Shown in pieces: positions 1-4,829 of a stretch of 33,634 bases of DNA. Below the pieces are notes generated by a model. That model saw only the letters and a program-made list of their open reading frames with translations, ran no database searches and had not been told where the DNA came from. The stretch's first letter is position 1; the number at the start of each line of letters is the position of its first letter. A program made the translations under genes and the position numbers. Source of the stretch: a virus. The stretch covers positions 1 to 33,634 of IMG/VR virus record IMGVR_UViG_3300043466_001197; one strand, 5' to 3'.

Positions 1-256
1 CTTCTTTGGCGAAAATGTCAGCAAGATGCGCGTGAATCGCTGTTCCCACCGCAGCCGGCCACACTTCGCTGCTGTCATTGACTTTCGGCCAATTGAGCAT
101 CTTGTAGGAAAGCCGGCGAATACATTCCACGCCAATCTCACTTGCACCAATGGCAACCTGTTGGCTGCGTGGTGCAAAGGTGGATGCCTTCCTGATTGTT
201 TCAATCAGTTCAAGATATATCTCCTGTTTTGGCGTGTCATGTAATTGTTCAAACAT
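1..256 (-). CDS. Cas4/RecB-like PD-(D/E)XK exonuclease, N-terminal part (cut by window edge)
   Basis: Read on the minus strand from an ATG at 256, the frame is open to the window edge and gives about 85 residues. It holds the segment IGVECIRR (Cys near residue 45) and, near the end, VGTAIHAHLADIF, which matches the first motif (GTAxHxxL/E) of RecB/Cas4-type nucleases. In Cas4-like enzymes one N-terminal Cys joins three C-terminal Cys to bind an Fe-S cluster. The matching C-terminal half (GTVDLYD, DWK, QxxxYxxG and three Cys) lies at the opposite window end on the same strand. The start is favoured because the ATG overlaps the stop of the upstream 34-codon gene by one base. Expected role: 5'-3' exonuclease in phage recombination and DNA processing. 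The catalytic Asp and Lys are not in this half. Confidence 0.85.
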   Translation of the reverse strand, partial: MFEQLHDTPKQEIYLELIETIRKASTFAPRSQQVAIGASEIGVECIRRLSYKMLNWPKVNDSSEVWPAAVGTAIHAHLADIFAKE

Positions 257-360
257 CACATTTCCCATTCTTCATCTTCGAAATCATCATCATCGGGTTC
301 GATGGTGGGTTCAACGTGTAACGGAACAACTGGTGATTCCCAGTTCGGAATGATGGTCAT
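256..360 (-). CDS. 34-residue acidic peptide
   Basis: A small ORF from ATG 360 to TGA 258-256. Its start overlaps the stop of the preceding gene (ATGA, 4 bases) and its stop overlaps the exonuclease start by one base, so it sits as a coupled link in the operon. The peptide begins MTIIPNWESP and ends in a strongly acidic tail with four Asp in a row followed by FEDEEWEM. No family is recognised. Its placement directly before the exonuclease suggests a small partner or simply a coupling cistron; function unknown. The two perfect overlaps are the main argument that it is translated. Confidence 0.6.
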   Translation of the reverse strand: MTIIPNWESPVVPLHVEPTIEPDDDDFEDEEWEM

Positions 361-668
361 TCTTCGACCAGTGTGAATCTTCGAACAGTGCTTTTGACGT
401 TCAACACATCAAGAATCTGCGGTGGCAGAATTTCTTTGGCGTGCTTGACATCAAAGCGTGTTTGTTCATATCGCGTGAATCGAACGACCTGGCGGTTTTG
501 ATACATCGCCACTTCATTCTCACCGATTGCAGATTCAAGGTGGCTTCTGGCCACATCAGCAACTTCTTGCCATTCTTTGATTTTGGCTAGGGCGTTTTTG
601 TATTGGTCAAGCCACGCTGCGGTGTTGTCATCTAAATCCACAACACCAACATTTGTTTGTTGTGTCAT
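357..668 (-). CDS. Small recombinase-associated protein (YqaJ-accessory-like)
   Basis: A 103-residue protein. The start at 668 (MTQQTN) is chosen because AAAGGAA lies about 7 bases upstream; an upstream in-frame ATG at 725 lacks this and would overlap the previous gene. The sequence has an N-terminal helix rich in charged residues (WLDQYKNALAKIKEWQEVAD), then a compact basic segment (RQVVRFTRYEQTRFDVKHAKE) and a C-terminal STVRRFTLVEE. This pattern resembles the small domain that accompanies or is fused to YqaJ-type phage recombinases (residues near RxVxW and a final 'S.RRF'). It lies two genes before a RecB/Cas4-like exonuclease, consistent with a recombination accessory role. The assignment is inferred from pattern only. 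Confidence 0.6.
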   Translation of the reverse strand: MTQQTNVGVVDLDDNTAAWLDQYKNALAKIKEWQEVADVARSHLESAIGENEVAMYQNRQVVRFTRYEQTRFDVKHAKEILPPQILDVLNVKSTVRRFTLVEE

Positions 669-682
669 CCCCCGGTTCCTTT

Positions 683-1054
683 CTAGTAGAAGCGATGCTG
701 AGAGAAAAATCTCCAAGCATTGCAAGGATTGACATGCCTTCTGTGGATGTAAGACAAAGTTGCAACCAACTGTGCCGTTCCATCTTTCTTCTGCGGTTCC
801 ATCCCTAGTCGGCGGCGGGTTCCATCAAGCAGCTGCCCGATGCCTTTGGCCGTACTCTTGGGATTCTTGCTCAGAACATTCCACCGGCTTTCTCTTGTCA
901 GTAGTTTGTCTAAGCATTGAAATTGCTTTTTGGTCAGCAATCTCTTTGCCAGCACCTTTGGATGTGGTTCGTCAAGGTACACAAATTTTGTGATGACCTG
1001 TGGTTCCACTGGGGTTGCCGGCTTTGCGTTTATCGTATCCACGAACACTGACAT
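683..1054 (-). CDS. Lysozyme/transglycosylase-like protein with upstream signal peptide
   Basis: The 123-residue frame from ATG 1054 contains LLTRESRWN (candidate catalytic Glu55), NPKSTAKGIGQLLDGT (65-79) and TLSYIHRRHVNPCNAWRFF (99-117). This is the order seen in lysozyme-fold transglycosylase-like proteins of Actinobacteria and their phages (ESxWN, NPxSxAxGIxQ, YIxxRYxxPxxAW). It should cleave peptidoglycan. The ATG overlaps the WhiB stop by one base (TGATG). However, the same frame continues upstream without a stop for about 30 codons and encodes a basic segment followed by FLALIAIGALMSVFV and an INA-KP cleavage-like site, a textbook signal peptide that the ATG start would cut in half. 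No ATG, GTG or TTG lies upstream; the only start-like codons are ATC at 1114 and 1111, just after AGAAAGGAAG. The true start may be non-canonical. Confidence 0.7.
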   Translation of the reverse strand: MSVFVDTINAKPATPVEPQVITKFVYLDEPHPKVLAKRLLTKKQFQCLDKLLTRESRWNVLSKNPKSTAKGIGQLLDGTRRRLGMEPQKKDGTAQLVATLSYIHRRHVNPCNAWRFFSQHRFY

Positions 1055-1518
1055 CAGCGCACCGATGGCAATGAGGGCGAGGAAACGATTGACGAAGATT
1101 TTTCTGTTGATGATGCTTCCTTTCTTCCAGCAAGGGATTTGATTGCAGCAAGTTCAAGCTCGCTGAATCCCATCGCGCTTGCAATTTGGTGTTGCATCAA
1201 TCCACGATTTTCTAGCCGTTCAATTTGATTGGCCAAATATTGAATGTCTGGTTTTCTTTCCGTCAAACCCGCAAGAAATGCGCGTTCTTCAGGTAGTGAA
1301 CCAGCCCAAACTCCATGATTGATGCCTTCCCTTATGGCGTAGGTGAAGCACTCCTTTCTGTGTACGCATTGACTGCATATCTTCCGCAATGCATGGATGA
1401 CTTCAGCGGTTTGCTGTTTGTTATCCGGGAAGAACATGTCAGGGTCAATGCCGTTCTTTGCACATTCCGCCATTGGAAATCGCGGCAAGTGTTGAACGAA
1501 GATTGCAATGTCGTTCAT
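1054..1518 (-). CDS. whiB: WhiB-family transcriptional regulator
   Basis: A 154-residue protein with all WhiB hallmarks: Cys19 (AECAKNG), then CSQCVHRKEC giving Cys48, Cys51 and Cys57 (C-x28-C-x2-C-x5-C), which ligate a [4Fe-4S] cluster, followed by GINHGVWAGS (65-74), the G-V/I-W-G/A-G turn used to contact the sigma factor region 4. WhiB proteins bind the housekeeping sigma factor of actinobacterial RNA polymerase and change promoter choice. The C-terminal 70 residues form a longer basic, Ser-rich tail than usual. The ATG overlaps the preceding stop as ATGA. Within the early region it probably redirects host transcription or times phage genes. The family call is very secure. Confidence 0.96.
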   Translation of the reverse strand: MNDIAIFVQHLPRFPMAECAKNGIDPDMFFPDNKQQTAEVIHALRKICSQCVHRKECFTYAIREGINHGVWAGSLPEERAFLAGLTERKPDIQYLANQIERLENRGLMQHQIASAMGFSELELAAIKSLAGRKEASSTEKSSSIVSSPSLPSVR

Positions 1519-1850
1519 CGGTAGCCCGCTTTTTTGAGCAGTTCTACCAATGCCCCAAGTGTGAGGATGGCTGGCCAGCTCTCAATGGTTTTGGAACCTG
1601 TGCCATCCAATCGAAGAACAGCCACCGCAAGGTGGTCTTCCTTCGAACGCTCTTTCAGTTGTTTCATCGCTTCTGCAATCGGAAATCCCCTGCGAGCTTT
1701 CACTTCAAAATCAACATTTTTGATGTTGATGATGTCGCTGCCTTGGGAACCCGCACCCGCGCTAGTGGCATATTCATATCCATTCTCTTTCAAGAAGTCA
1801 GCCACCATCCGTTGCGATGCATAGCCCCGATGCTTGCGATGATTGGTCAT
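1515..1850 (-). CDS. Holliday-junction-resolvase-like PD-(D/E)XK nuclease
   Basis: 111 residues. The order GYASQRMVADFLKENG, then SQGSDI (Asp39) and FEVKAR (Glu49-Val-Lys51), fits the minimal PD-(D/E)XK core of archaeal Hjc-like and phage resolvases, where Asp and E-x-K bind the metal. Such proteins resolve branched DNA before packaging or during recombination. The gene is coupled on both sides by ATGA overlaps (with the 68-residue gene upstream and WhiB downstream). A restriction-like or VRR-NUC-type nuclease is the main alternative; the fold is more certain than the exact substrate. Confidence 0.72.
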   Translation of the reverse strand: MTNHRKHRGYASQRMVADFLKENGYEYATSAGAGSQGSDIINIKNVDFEVKARRGFPIAEAMKQLKERSKEDHLAVAVLRLDGTGSKTIESWPAILTLGALVELLKKAGYR

Positions 1851-2053
1851 AGTGTTTTCAGATACTCCATCCAGAGTTCTTCACGCTCGCGAAGATACGA
1901 GCGATTTTTGGTGATGGCAAAAAGAATCTGTCTGATGGTTTCGCATTCTGGATGCTTCCACCAAATCGAGCATTTGCCATCCTCAATGTTGGTGCAGGTG
2001 TAGAACTCACCTTCGATGAGCGCCACGACCTGCACGATTGTGTCAGGATTCAT
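1847..2053 (-). CDS. Hypothetical protein (68 aa)
   Basis: The ATG at 2053 overlaps the previous stop (ATGA) and its own stop overlaps the resolvase-like start, so it is a well-embedded operon member. The sequence has a beta-rich N-terminal half (TIVQVVALIEGEFYTC, two Cys, CSIWWKHPEC) followed by a helical charged C-terminus (NRSYLREREELWMEYLKTL). The four Cys at roughly 20, 28 and 37 plus the His could bind a metal, but the spacing is not a standard zinc ribbon. No family recognised. Confidence 0.7.
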   Translation of the reverse strand: MNPDTIVQVVALIEGEFYTCTNIEDGKCSIWWKHPECETIRQILFAITKNRSYLREREELWMEYLKTL

Positions 2054-2283
2054 GATACCGGCTTCAAATAATCCGGGCGAGAACCTGACGGATGTGCAGC
2101 CCCCGCGCTGCTGATTCCCGCCCGAAAGCTATGGATGACAGAATATAAATCCTCAATTTCTTCGTAGGATTTGCGCAGCTGAGTTTCAAATCTGACTTCT
2201 GCAACTGCATGGCCGTACAGGTAACAAAAGCTGCACATCACAACGACAAGAAGGCCTAGTGCCATGATGTATTCGGCAATCAT
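2050..2283 (-). CDS. Small single-pass membrane protein (77 aa)
   Basis: The start at 2283 (MIAEYIMALG) is chosen because it overlaps the preceding stop as ATGA. Residues 5-25 (YIMALGLLVVVMCSFCYLYG) form one hydrophobic transmembrane helix, followed by a charged probable coiled coil (RFETQLRKSYEEIEDLYSVI) and a Gly/Ser/Pro-rich tail. The layout resembles small phage membrane proteins or spanin-like proteins, but there is no lipobox and it is far from the lysis genes, so no function is assigned. It is part of a chain of tiny coupled genes between 3283 and 1847. Confidence 0.68.
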   Translation of the reverse strand: MIAEYIMALGLLVVVMCSFCYLYGHAVAEVRFETQLRKSYEEIEDLYSVIHSFRAGISSAGAAHPSGSRPDYLKPVS

Positions 2284-2480
2284 GATTTTGCTCTTTCGAT
2301 GATGCTGATGGCAACGTTTTGGTCTGCTGGCCAAAAAGTATTTCGGCATTTGCTCTCACCTTCACCTGATTCAATGGTGATGATGTCAATCCCGAAAACG
2401 CTGGTGAAGATTGCTGAAACTTTGCCGGTGAGTGAAATCAACACTTCATCCCCGACTTGTGGAAATGCCCCCTTGCTCAT
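2280..2480 (-). CDS. Hypothetical protein (66 aa)
   Basis: The start at 2480 (MSKGAFPQVGDEV) overlaps the stop of the 51-codon gene upstream and has AGGCGG a few bases before it. The protein looks like a small beta-barrel: QVGDEVLISLTGKVSAIFTSVFGIDIITIES, a pattern reminiscent of SH3/KOW-like 'GDxV...G.V' modules. A C-terminal region has one Cys and WPADQNVAISIIERAKS. No specific family can be named. The longer frame to 2705 is rejected because it overlaps two well-supported small genes. Confidence 0.65.
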   Translation of the reverse strand: MSKGAFPQVGDEVLISLTGKVSAIFTSVFGIDIITIESGEGESKCRNTFWPADQNVAISIIERAKS

Positions 2481-2632
2481 TTCTGAACCGCCTTCCCCAA
2501 CGCTTTCATTTCGCGCTGGTGCTTGTTGATGCTCTGAAGTTCTTCTTCGATTCTGTCTTTCGGCGTGTAGATGACAAGCCAACCCATCACAGCTGCCATG
2601 CCTATCCACCCCGCGATATACCAACCAATCAT
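2477..2632 (-). CDS. Small membrane protein (51 aa)
   Basis: An ORF from ATG 2632, overlapping the upstream ribbon-helix-helix stop as ATGA, to a TGA overlapping the next ATG. It encodes MIGWYIAGWIGMAAVMGWLV as one transmembrane helix (residues 3-22) followed by a charged helix (KDRIEEELQSINKHQREMKA) likely to form a coiled coil. Both flanking overlaps support translation. Function unknown. Confidence 0.65.
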   Translation of the reverse strand: MIGWYIAGWIGMAAVMGWLVIYTPKDRIEEELQSINKHQREMKALGKAVQK

Positions 2633-2823
2633 TTTTTACCCTTTCCCTTTGTATGCACAAGTGTATTGACACCCTTGTGATTTCCCTTTGCCGACACGCC
2701 CACATAATTCGTGAGCGAATCGCGCAGAATCTCGCTGACAGTTACGCCATCCCGCTGGCTTTTCCTGACAGCTTGATTCCACACATCATCTTCAATCCTG
2801 AATGCACGAAGATTTTTTGCCAT
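2629..2823 (-). CDS. Ribbon-helix-helix (CopG/Arc-like) DNA-binding protein
   Basis: 64 residues with the RHH pattern: a short beta strand (NLRAFRIED, residues 4-12), helix A (DVWNQAVRKSQRDG), the V-T-V-S-E turn and helix B (EILRDSLTNYV). Such proteins dimerise and insert the paired strand into the DNA major groove. The C-terminus is Lys-rich (HTKGKGKK) and may add non-specific DNA contact. ATG 2823 directly follows the upstream TAA and is preceded by GAGGGGAAG. As the only small regulator among these early genes it is a candidate repressor of the two promoter modules upstream (around 3603-3660 and 4719-4776); that link is inference. Confidence 0.75.
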   Translation of the reverse strand: MAKNLRAFRIEDDVWNQAVRKSQRDGVTVSEILRDSLTNYVGVSAKGNHKGVNTLVHTKGKGKK

Positions 2824-2958
2824 TTATTTCTTCCCCTCATTGAGTATTTGATTGATTGCTGCATCTAATTCAACACGCTGTTTGCCGGTTTTGTAGGCAT
2901 ATCGGAACAAATGTGCGGATATGACCCAAAGCAATCCTGCGATGAACCATTCCTTCAT
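2824..2958 (-). CDS. Small membrane protein (44 aa)
   Basis: ATG 2958 overlaps the previous stop (ATGA) and TAA 2826-2824 abuts the next ATG. The peptide begins MKEWFIAGLLWVISAHLF, a single hydrophobic helix, then a basic stretch (RYAYKTGKQR) and a short amphipathic helix. It resembles the other one-helix proteins in this operon (51 and 77 aa) in layout, though not clearly in sequence. Function unknown. Confidence 0.62.
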   Translation of the reverse strand: MKEWFIAGLLWVISAHLFRYAYKTGKQRVELDAAINQILNEGKK

Positions 2959-3116
2959 TCTGATTTCGCAATCATCCGGTGATTGCATTCAGGGCATTCA
3001 TGACCCAAAATGCGGCGCATTTTTGGATTCTTGAATGTTGATTTTGGCAGCACTTCATATCGAACGAATCCATACATCTGCGCTTGGCACTTCGGGCATT
3101 GTGGCATCTGTGTCAT
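2955..3116 (-). CDS. Small zinc-ribbon protein (53 aa)
   Basis: Start at 3116 (MTQMPQCPKC) has GGAG six bases upstream and overlaps the preceding stop. Two CxxC knuckles, CPKC (7-10) and CPEC (about 40-43), are separated by about 30 residues with a basic middle (KNPKMRRILGH), the layout of a zinc ribbon. Phage proteins of this type often bind nucleic acid or RNA polymerase. Exact role unknown. Confidence 0.68.
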   Translation of the reverse strand: MTQMPQCPKCQAQMYGFVRYEVLPKSTFKNPKMRRILGHECPECNHRMIAKSE

Positions 3117-3283
3117 TTCAACTCCTGCAATCCTTCAAGCCAGGAAGGAAGCATCGCGATGGTGTTCACCAGTACCGCTTCCCACAGTTCTGAATCAGGA
3201 TTTTCTGCGGCCATCAAAAAGTTTTCAGCAACTTGATGGAACATCTCGCGATATTCGATGGCGATAGCTTTATACATTCCCAT
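3113..3283 (-). CDS. Hypothetical protein (56 aa)
   Basis: An ORF from ATG 3283 (MGMYKAIAIEYREMF), four bases after the upstream TAA, to a TGA overlapping the zinc-ribbon start. It appears all-helical: KAIAIEYREMFHQVAENFLMAAENPDSELWEAVLVNTIAMLPSWLEGLQELK in two amphipathic stretches. No motif recognised. Support comes from its tight fit between two genes. Confidence 0.6.
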   Translation of the reverse strand: MGMYKAIAIEYREMFHQVAENFLMAAENPDSELWEAVLVNTIAMLPSWLEGLQELK

Positions 3284-3285
3284 AA

Positions 3286-3564
3286 TTATGCACCAGCCTT
3301 TTCGATAGAAATCAATCGGTCATCAACAGTCAAAATTGCTTTCTTAAATCGTGAACGCATATTTGCTTCAGGGCGGATGTACCAAACAATTCCTGAATCT
3401 TCTGAAGTTTTGATGAATCCCTCATGCACATCAATGATGTCAGTTGCATAACCATCCCATCCTTGGCGATACATGGTCACGCGAGCGAAATAAAAACCTT
3501 CTTCTTCAACCAAGTGTTGTTGAATTGGGCTTAGTTTTTTTGGTGTTGTGATTGTTGTTGTCAT
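3286..3564 (-). CDS. Hypothetical early protein (92 aa)
   Basis: Start at 3564 (MTTTITT) has a strong AAAGGGAG site and overlaps the stop of a 13-codon leader ORF as ATGA. The protein has GFYFARVTMYRQGWDGYATDIID and a final beta/charged part ending IEKAGA. Its 3' end and the following start signal are nearly identical to those of the 88-residue gene at 4237-4503, and both lie downstream of copies of the same promoter module, so the two may be diverged duplicates (shared GFY and GW/GWxG patches). Function unknown; position suggests early host takeover. Confidence 0.72.
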   Translation of the reverse strand: MTTTITTPKKLSPIQQHLVEEEGFYFARVTMYRQGWDGYATDIIDVHEGFIKTSEDSGIVWYIRPEANMRSRFKKAILTVDDRLISIEKAGA

Positions 3565-3602
3565 TTCTTGCTCCCTTTTCTTTGAAGCCACCTTAGCTTC
3601 AT
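3561..3602 (-). CDS. 13-codon leader ORF
   Basis: The ATG at 3602 sits exactly where the promoter module places the transcription start (six bases after the TATCGT -10 element), as for the homologous module where this ATG starts a 62-residue gene. It encodes MKLRWLQRKGSKK and its TGA overlaps the ATG of the 92-residue gene. The ribosome binding site of that gene lies inside the leader, so translation of the leader could open or couple it. Too short to be certain; the exact promoter fit and stop/start overlap are the evidence. Confidence 0.45.
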   Translation of the reverse strand: MKLRWLQRKGSKK

Positions 3603-3660
3603 GTATATACGATAAGGCCGGATGCCCTATCAGCGCAACCCCAAAGGGGTGTTTTGCCAA
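3603..3660 (-). promoter_or_regulatory. Leaderless-type promoter module, copy A
   Basis: On the minus strand: a conserved block GGCAAAACACCCCTTT, then -35 TTGCGC (3638-3633), an 18-base spacer, -10 TATCGT (3614-3609), and six bases (ATATAC) before ATG 3602. Copy B at 4719-4776 has the same elements at the same spacing. The spacing puts the likely start of transcription on the A of the ATG. Conservation extends upstream of -35, suggesting an operator or activator site. Confidence 0.7.
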
Positions 3661-3698
3661 AAATTTTTTTGCCCCATTTGTCCGATTCCCCCGGCTGC

Positions 3699-3749
3699 CC
3701 CTCACAACCCCGCTGCCTAGGCGATGCCCCGGCAATGGGGCTGTGAGGG
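3699..3749 (-). terminator. Strong stem-loop after the 157-residue gene
   Basis: In minus-strand RNA, CCCTCACAGCCCC (3749-3737) pairs with GGGGTTGTGAGGG (3711-3699), 13 pairs with one G-U, with a loop that contains a further small GCCCC/GGGGC hairpin. It follows the stop at 3761 by about a dozen bases and precedes promoter copy A. There is no immediate U-run (the nearest T stretch is around 3660-3670), so it may be a rho-assisted terminator, an RNase barrier or a boundary element rather than a classic intrinsic terminator. Confidence 0.55.
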
Positions 3750-3760
3750 CTTCTGACGGC

Positions 3761-4234
3761 CTATCCCAAGACCTGAACGATGGTGCAGTTCTCAGGGGTA
3801 AGAACGTAGGCAGCGGGAACGCGGTGAGGGGTTGGGCGCAATCCTTCGCTGAGTTTGATGCGTGCTTCGGTGCGCACCTTGGCGATTTGATAGCCCTTAT
3901 TTTTGGCAGCACGTTGGCCAGTGCCAACCCATTGGATGACTTCGCCGCGATTTTCCGCATCATCGAATGATGCAAATACGCCGTAAGAAATTCCAAACTT
4001 GGTGTTGATTTTGCGGCATGGAACTAATGCACCATGAGCATCAACGAGAGTTTCAAATTCTGACATCCAGTTGTCATCTGCTAGTTGTGCAAGCGCTGCA
4101 TATTCATCTTGCGCAACGGAAGATGCCCATTGGGAAAGAAATCCATCGGTATCGCTATTTTCCCAAGATTTGCGATTGCGCTCCTGAGCATCTTCTGCCT
4201 TTGCGCGATATTCGGCTGCTGTGAGTTTCTCCAT
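3761..4234 (-). CDS. Hypothetical protein (157 aa)
   Basis: Start at 4234 (MEKLTAAEYRAKAEDAQERNRKSWENSDTDGFLSQWA), two bases after the TAA of the previous gene. The N-terminal 60 residues are helical and acidic; the middle (LVPCRKINTKFGISYGVFASF) and end (RVPAAYVLTPENCTIVQVLG) are beta-like. Length and composition resemble unnamed proteins in actinophage early regions, but no function is known to me. It is the last gene of the transcript starting at promoter copy B, before the 3699-3749 stem-loop. Confidence 0.75.
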   Translation of the reverse strand: MEKLTAAEYRAKAEDAQERNRKSWENSDTDGFLSQWASSVAQDEYAALAQLADDNWMSEFETLVDAHGALVPCRKINTKFGISYGVFASFDDAENRGEVIQWVGTGQRAAKNKGYQIAKVRTEARIKLSEGLRPTPHRVPAAYVLTPENCTIVQVLG

Positions 4235-4236
4235 GA

Positions 4237-4503
4237 TTATGCACCAACCTTTGCTGATTTGTTTTCGATTTTTTCAATAATCATTTTGGTGTATTGCATC
4301 GGATTGTGCTTGCGAATCAAATAATTTTTTGCATCTTTCAAAGTGTCAAATTTCCAACCACCAAATTCGCCATCAACTTCTGTGATGTACCAACCAGTTG
4401 AACCGCGACCCCATAATTCTTCTCCTTTGTAGAAACCAATTCGCTCACCAGTTGATGCAATGGTGTCGTTGTAGATGTCTTTGCTGAATGTAACTTTTGC
4501 CAT
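4237..4503 (-). CDS. Hypothetical early protein (88 aa)
   Basis: Start at 4503 (MAKVTFSKDIYND) with AAAAGGGAG upstream; the longer frame to 4542 has no such site and overlaps the previous gene. It is Lys-rich with GFYKGEELWGRGSTGWYITEVDGEFGGWKF in the middle and ends SAKVGA. The last 6 codons, the stop and the downstream start are almost the same bases as at the end of the 92-residue gene (3282-3302 versus 4233-4253). Possibly a paralogue. Function unknown. Confidence 0.72.
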   Translation of the reverse strand: MAKVTFSKDIYNDTIASTGERIGFYKGEELWGRGSTGWYITEVDGEFGGWKFDTLKDAKNYLIRKHNPMQYTKMIIEKIENKSAKVGA

Positions 4504-4529
4504 TTTTGTTTCTCCCTTTTTGTTGTTGG

Positions 4530-4718
4530 TTACTTGTTCCACTGTTGTTCAACAGTTTCGTTCTCTGGTACAAAAAACACAAACCATCCGTTCAAGTCTG
4601 CTTCAAATACCCACATGCCATCAACAACAGTTTCGTTCAATTTTGCTGCACGATTCCAAGCTGATGTGTGTGATGCATAGTATTTGGTTGAACCATCTTT
4701 GTTTGTGTAAGTTTTCAT
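4530..4718 (-). CDS. Leaderless early protein (62 aa)
   Basis: ATG 4718 (MKTYTNKDGSTKYYASHTSAWNRA) has no ribosome binding site; it lies six bases after a TATTGT -10 element, so the mRNA should begin with the start codon. Leaderless translation is common in Actinobacteria. The protein is small, Tyr/Trp-rich (GMWVFEADLNGWFVFFVP) and probably beta. It is the first gene after the terminator that closes the late sugar cassette. Function unknown. A longer frame to 4754 would run through the promoter and is rejected. Confidence 0.7.
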   Translation of the reverse strand: MKTYTNKDGSTKYYASHTSAWNRAAKLNETVVDGMWVFEADLNGWFVFFVPENETVEQQWNK

Positions 4719-4776
4719 GTATATACAATAAAGCCGGAAAGCCACCCGGCGCAAGTCAAAAGGGGTGTTTTGGCAA
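4719..4776 (-). promoter_or_regulatory. Leaderless-type promoter module, copy B
   Basis: On the minus strand: GCCAAAACACCCCTTT block, -35 TTGCGC (4754-4749), an 18-base spacer, -10 TATTGT (4730-4725), then ATATAC and ATG 4718. It matches copy A base for base in most positions, including the unusual gap of six bases to the ATG. The central TGTATATACA is a perfect 10-base palindrome in this copy and could also be bound by a dimeric regulator. Confidence 0.72.
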
Positions 4777-4816
4777 AAAAAATTGCCCCCGCCGGGAAGG
4801 GCAGGGGCAGGGGCAA
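4775..4816 (-). terminator. Rho-independent terminator of the late operon
   Basis: Downstream of the epimerase stop at 4830, minus-strand RNA forms TTGCCCC (4816-4810) pairing with GGGGCAA (4789-4783), with a C-rich loop, followed directly by a run of eight U (4782-4775). This is a standard intrinsic terminator and separates the late transcript from the early promoter that follows. Confidence 0.82.
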
Positions 4817-4829
4817 ATGTCGGGTTTGT

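Noticed and set aside
1458-2003. 181-codon plus-strand ORF
   Set aside because: Opposite WhiB and the resolvase-like gene, with no protein-like motifs.
2280-2705. Long 141-codon frame as one gene
   Set aside because: Its first 75 codons lie over two well-supported small genes and look non-protein-like; only the part from 2480 is kept.
3548-3970. 140-codon plus-strand ORF
   Set aside because: It lies opposite a gene, a strong stem-loop and a promoter module; composition is that of an antisense shadow and it has no ribosome site.
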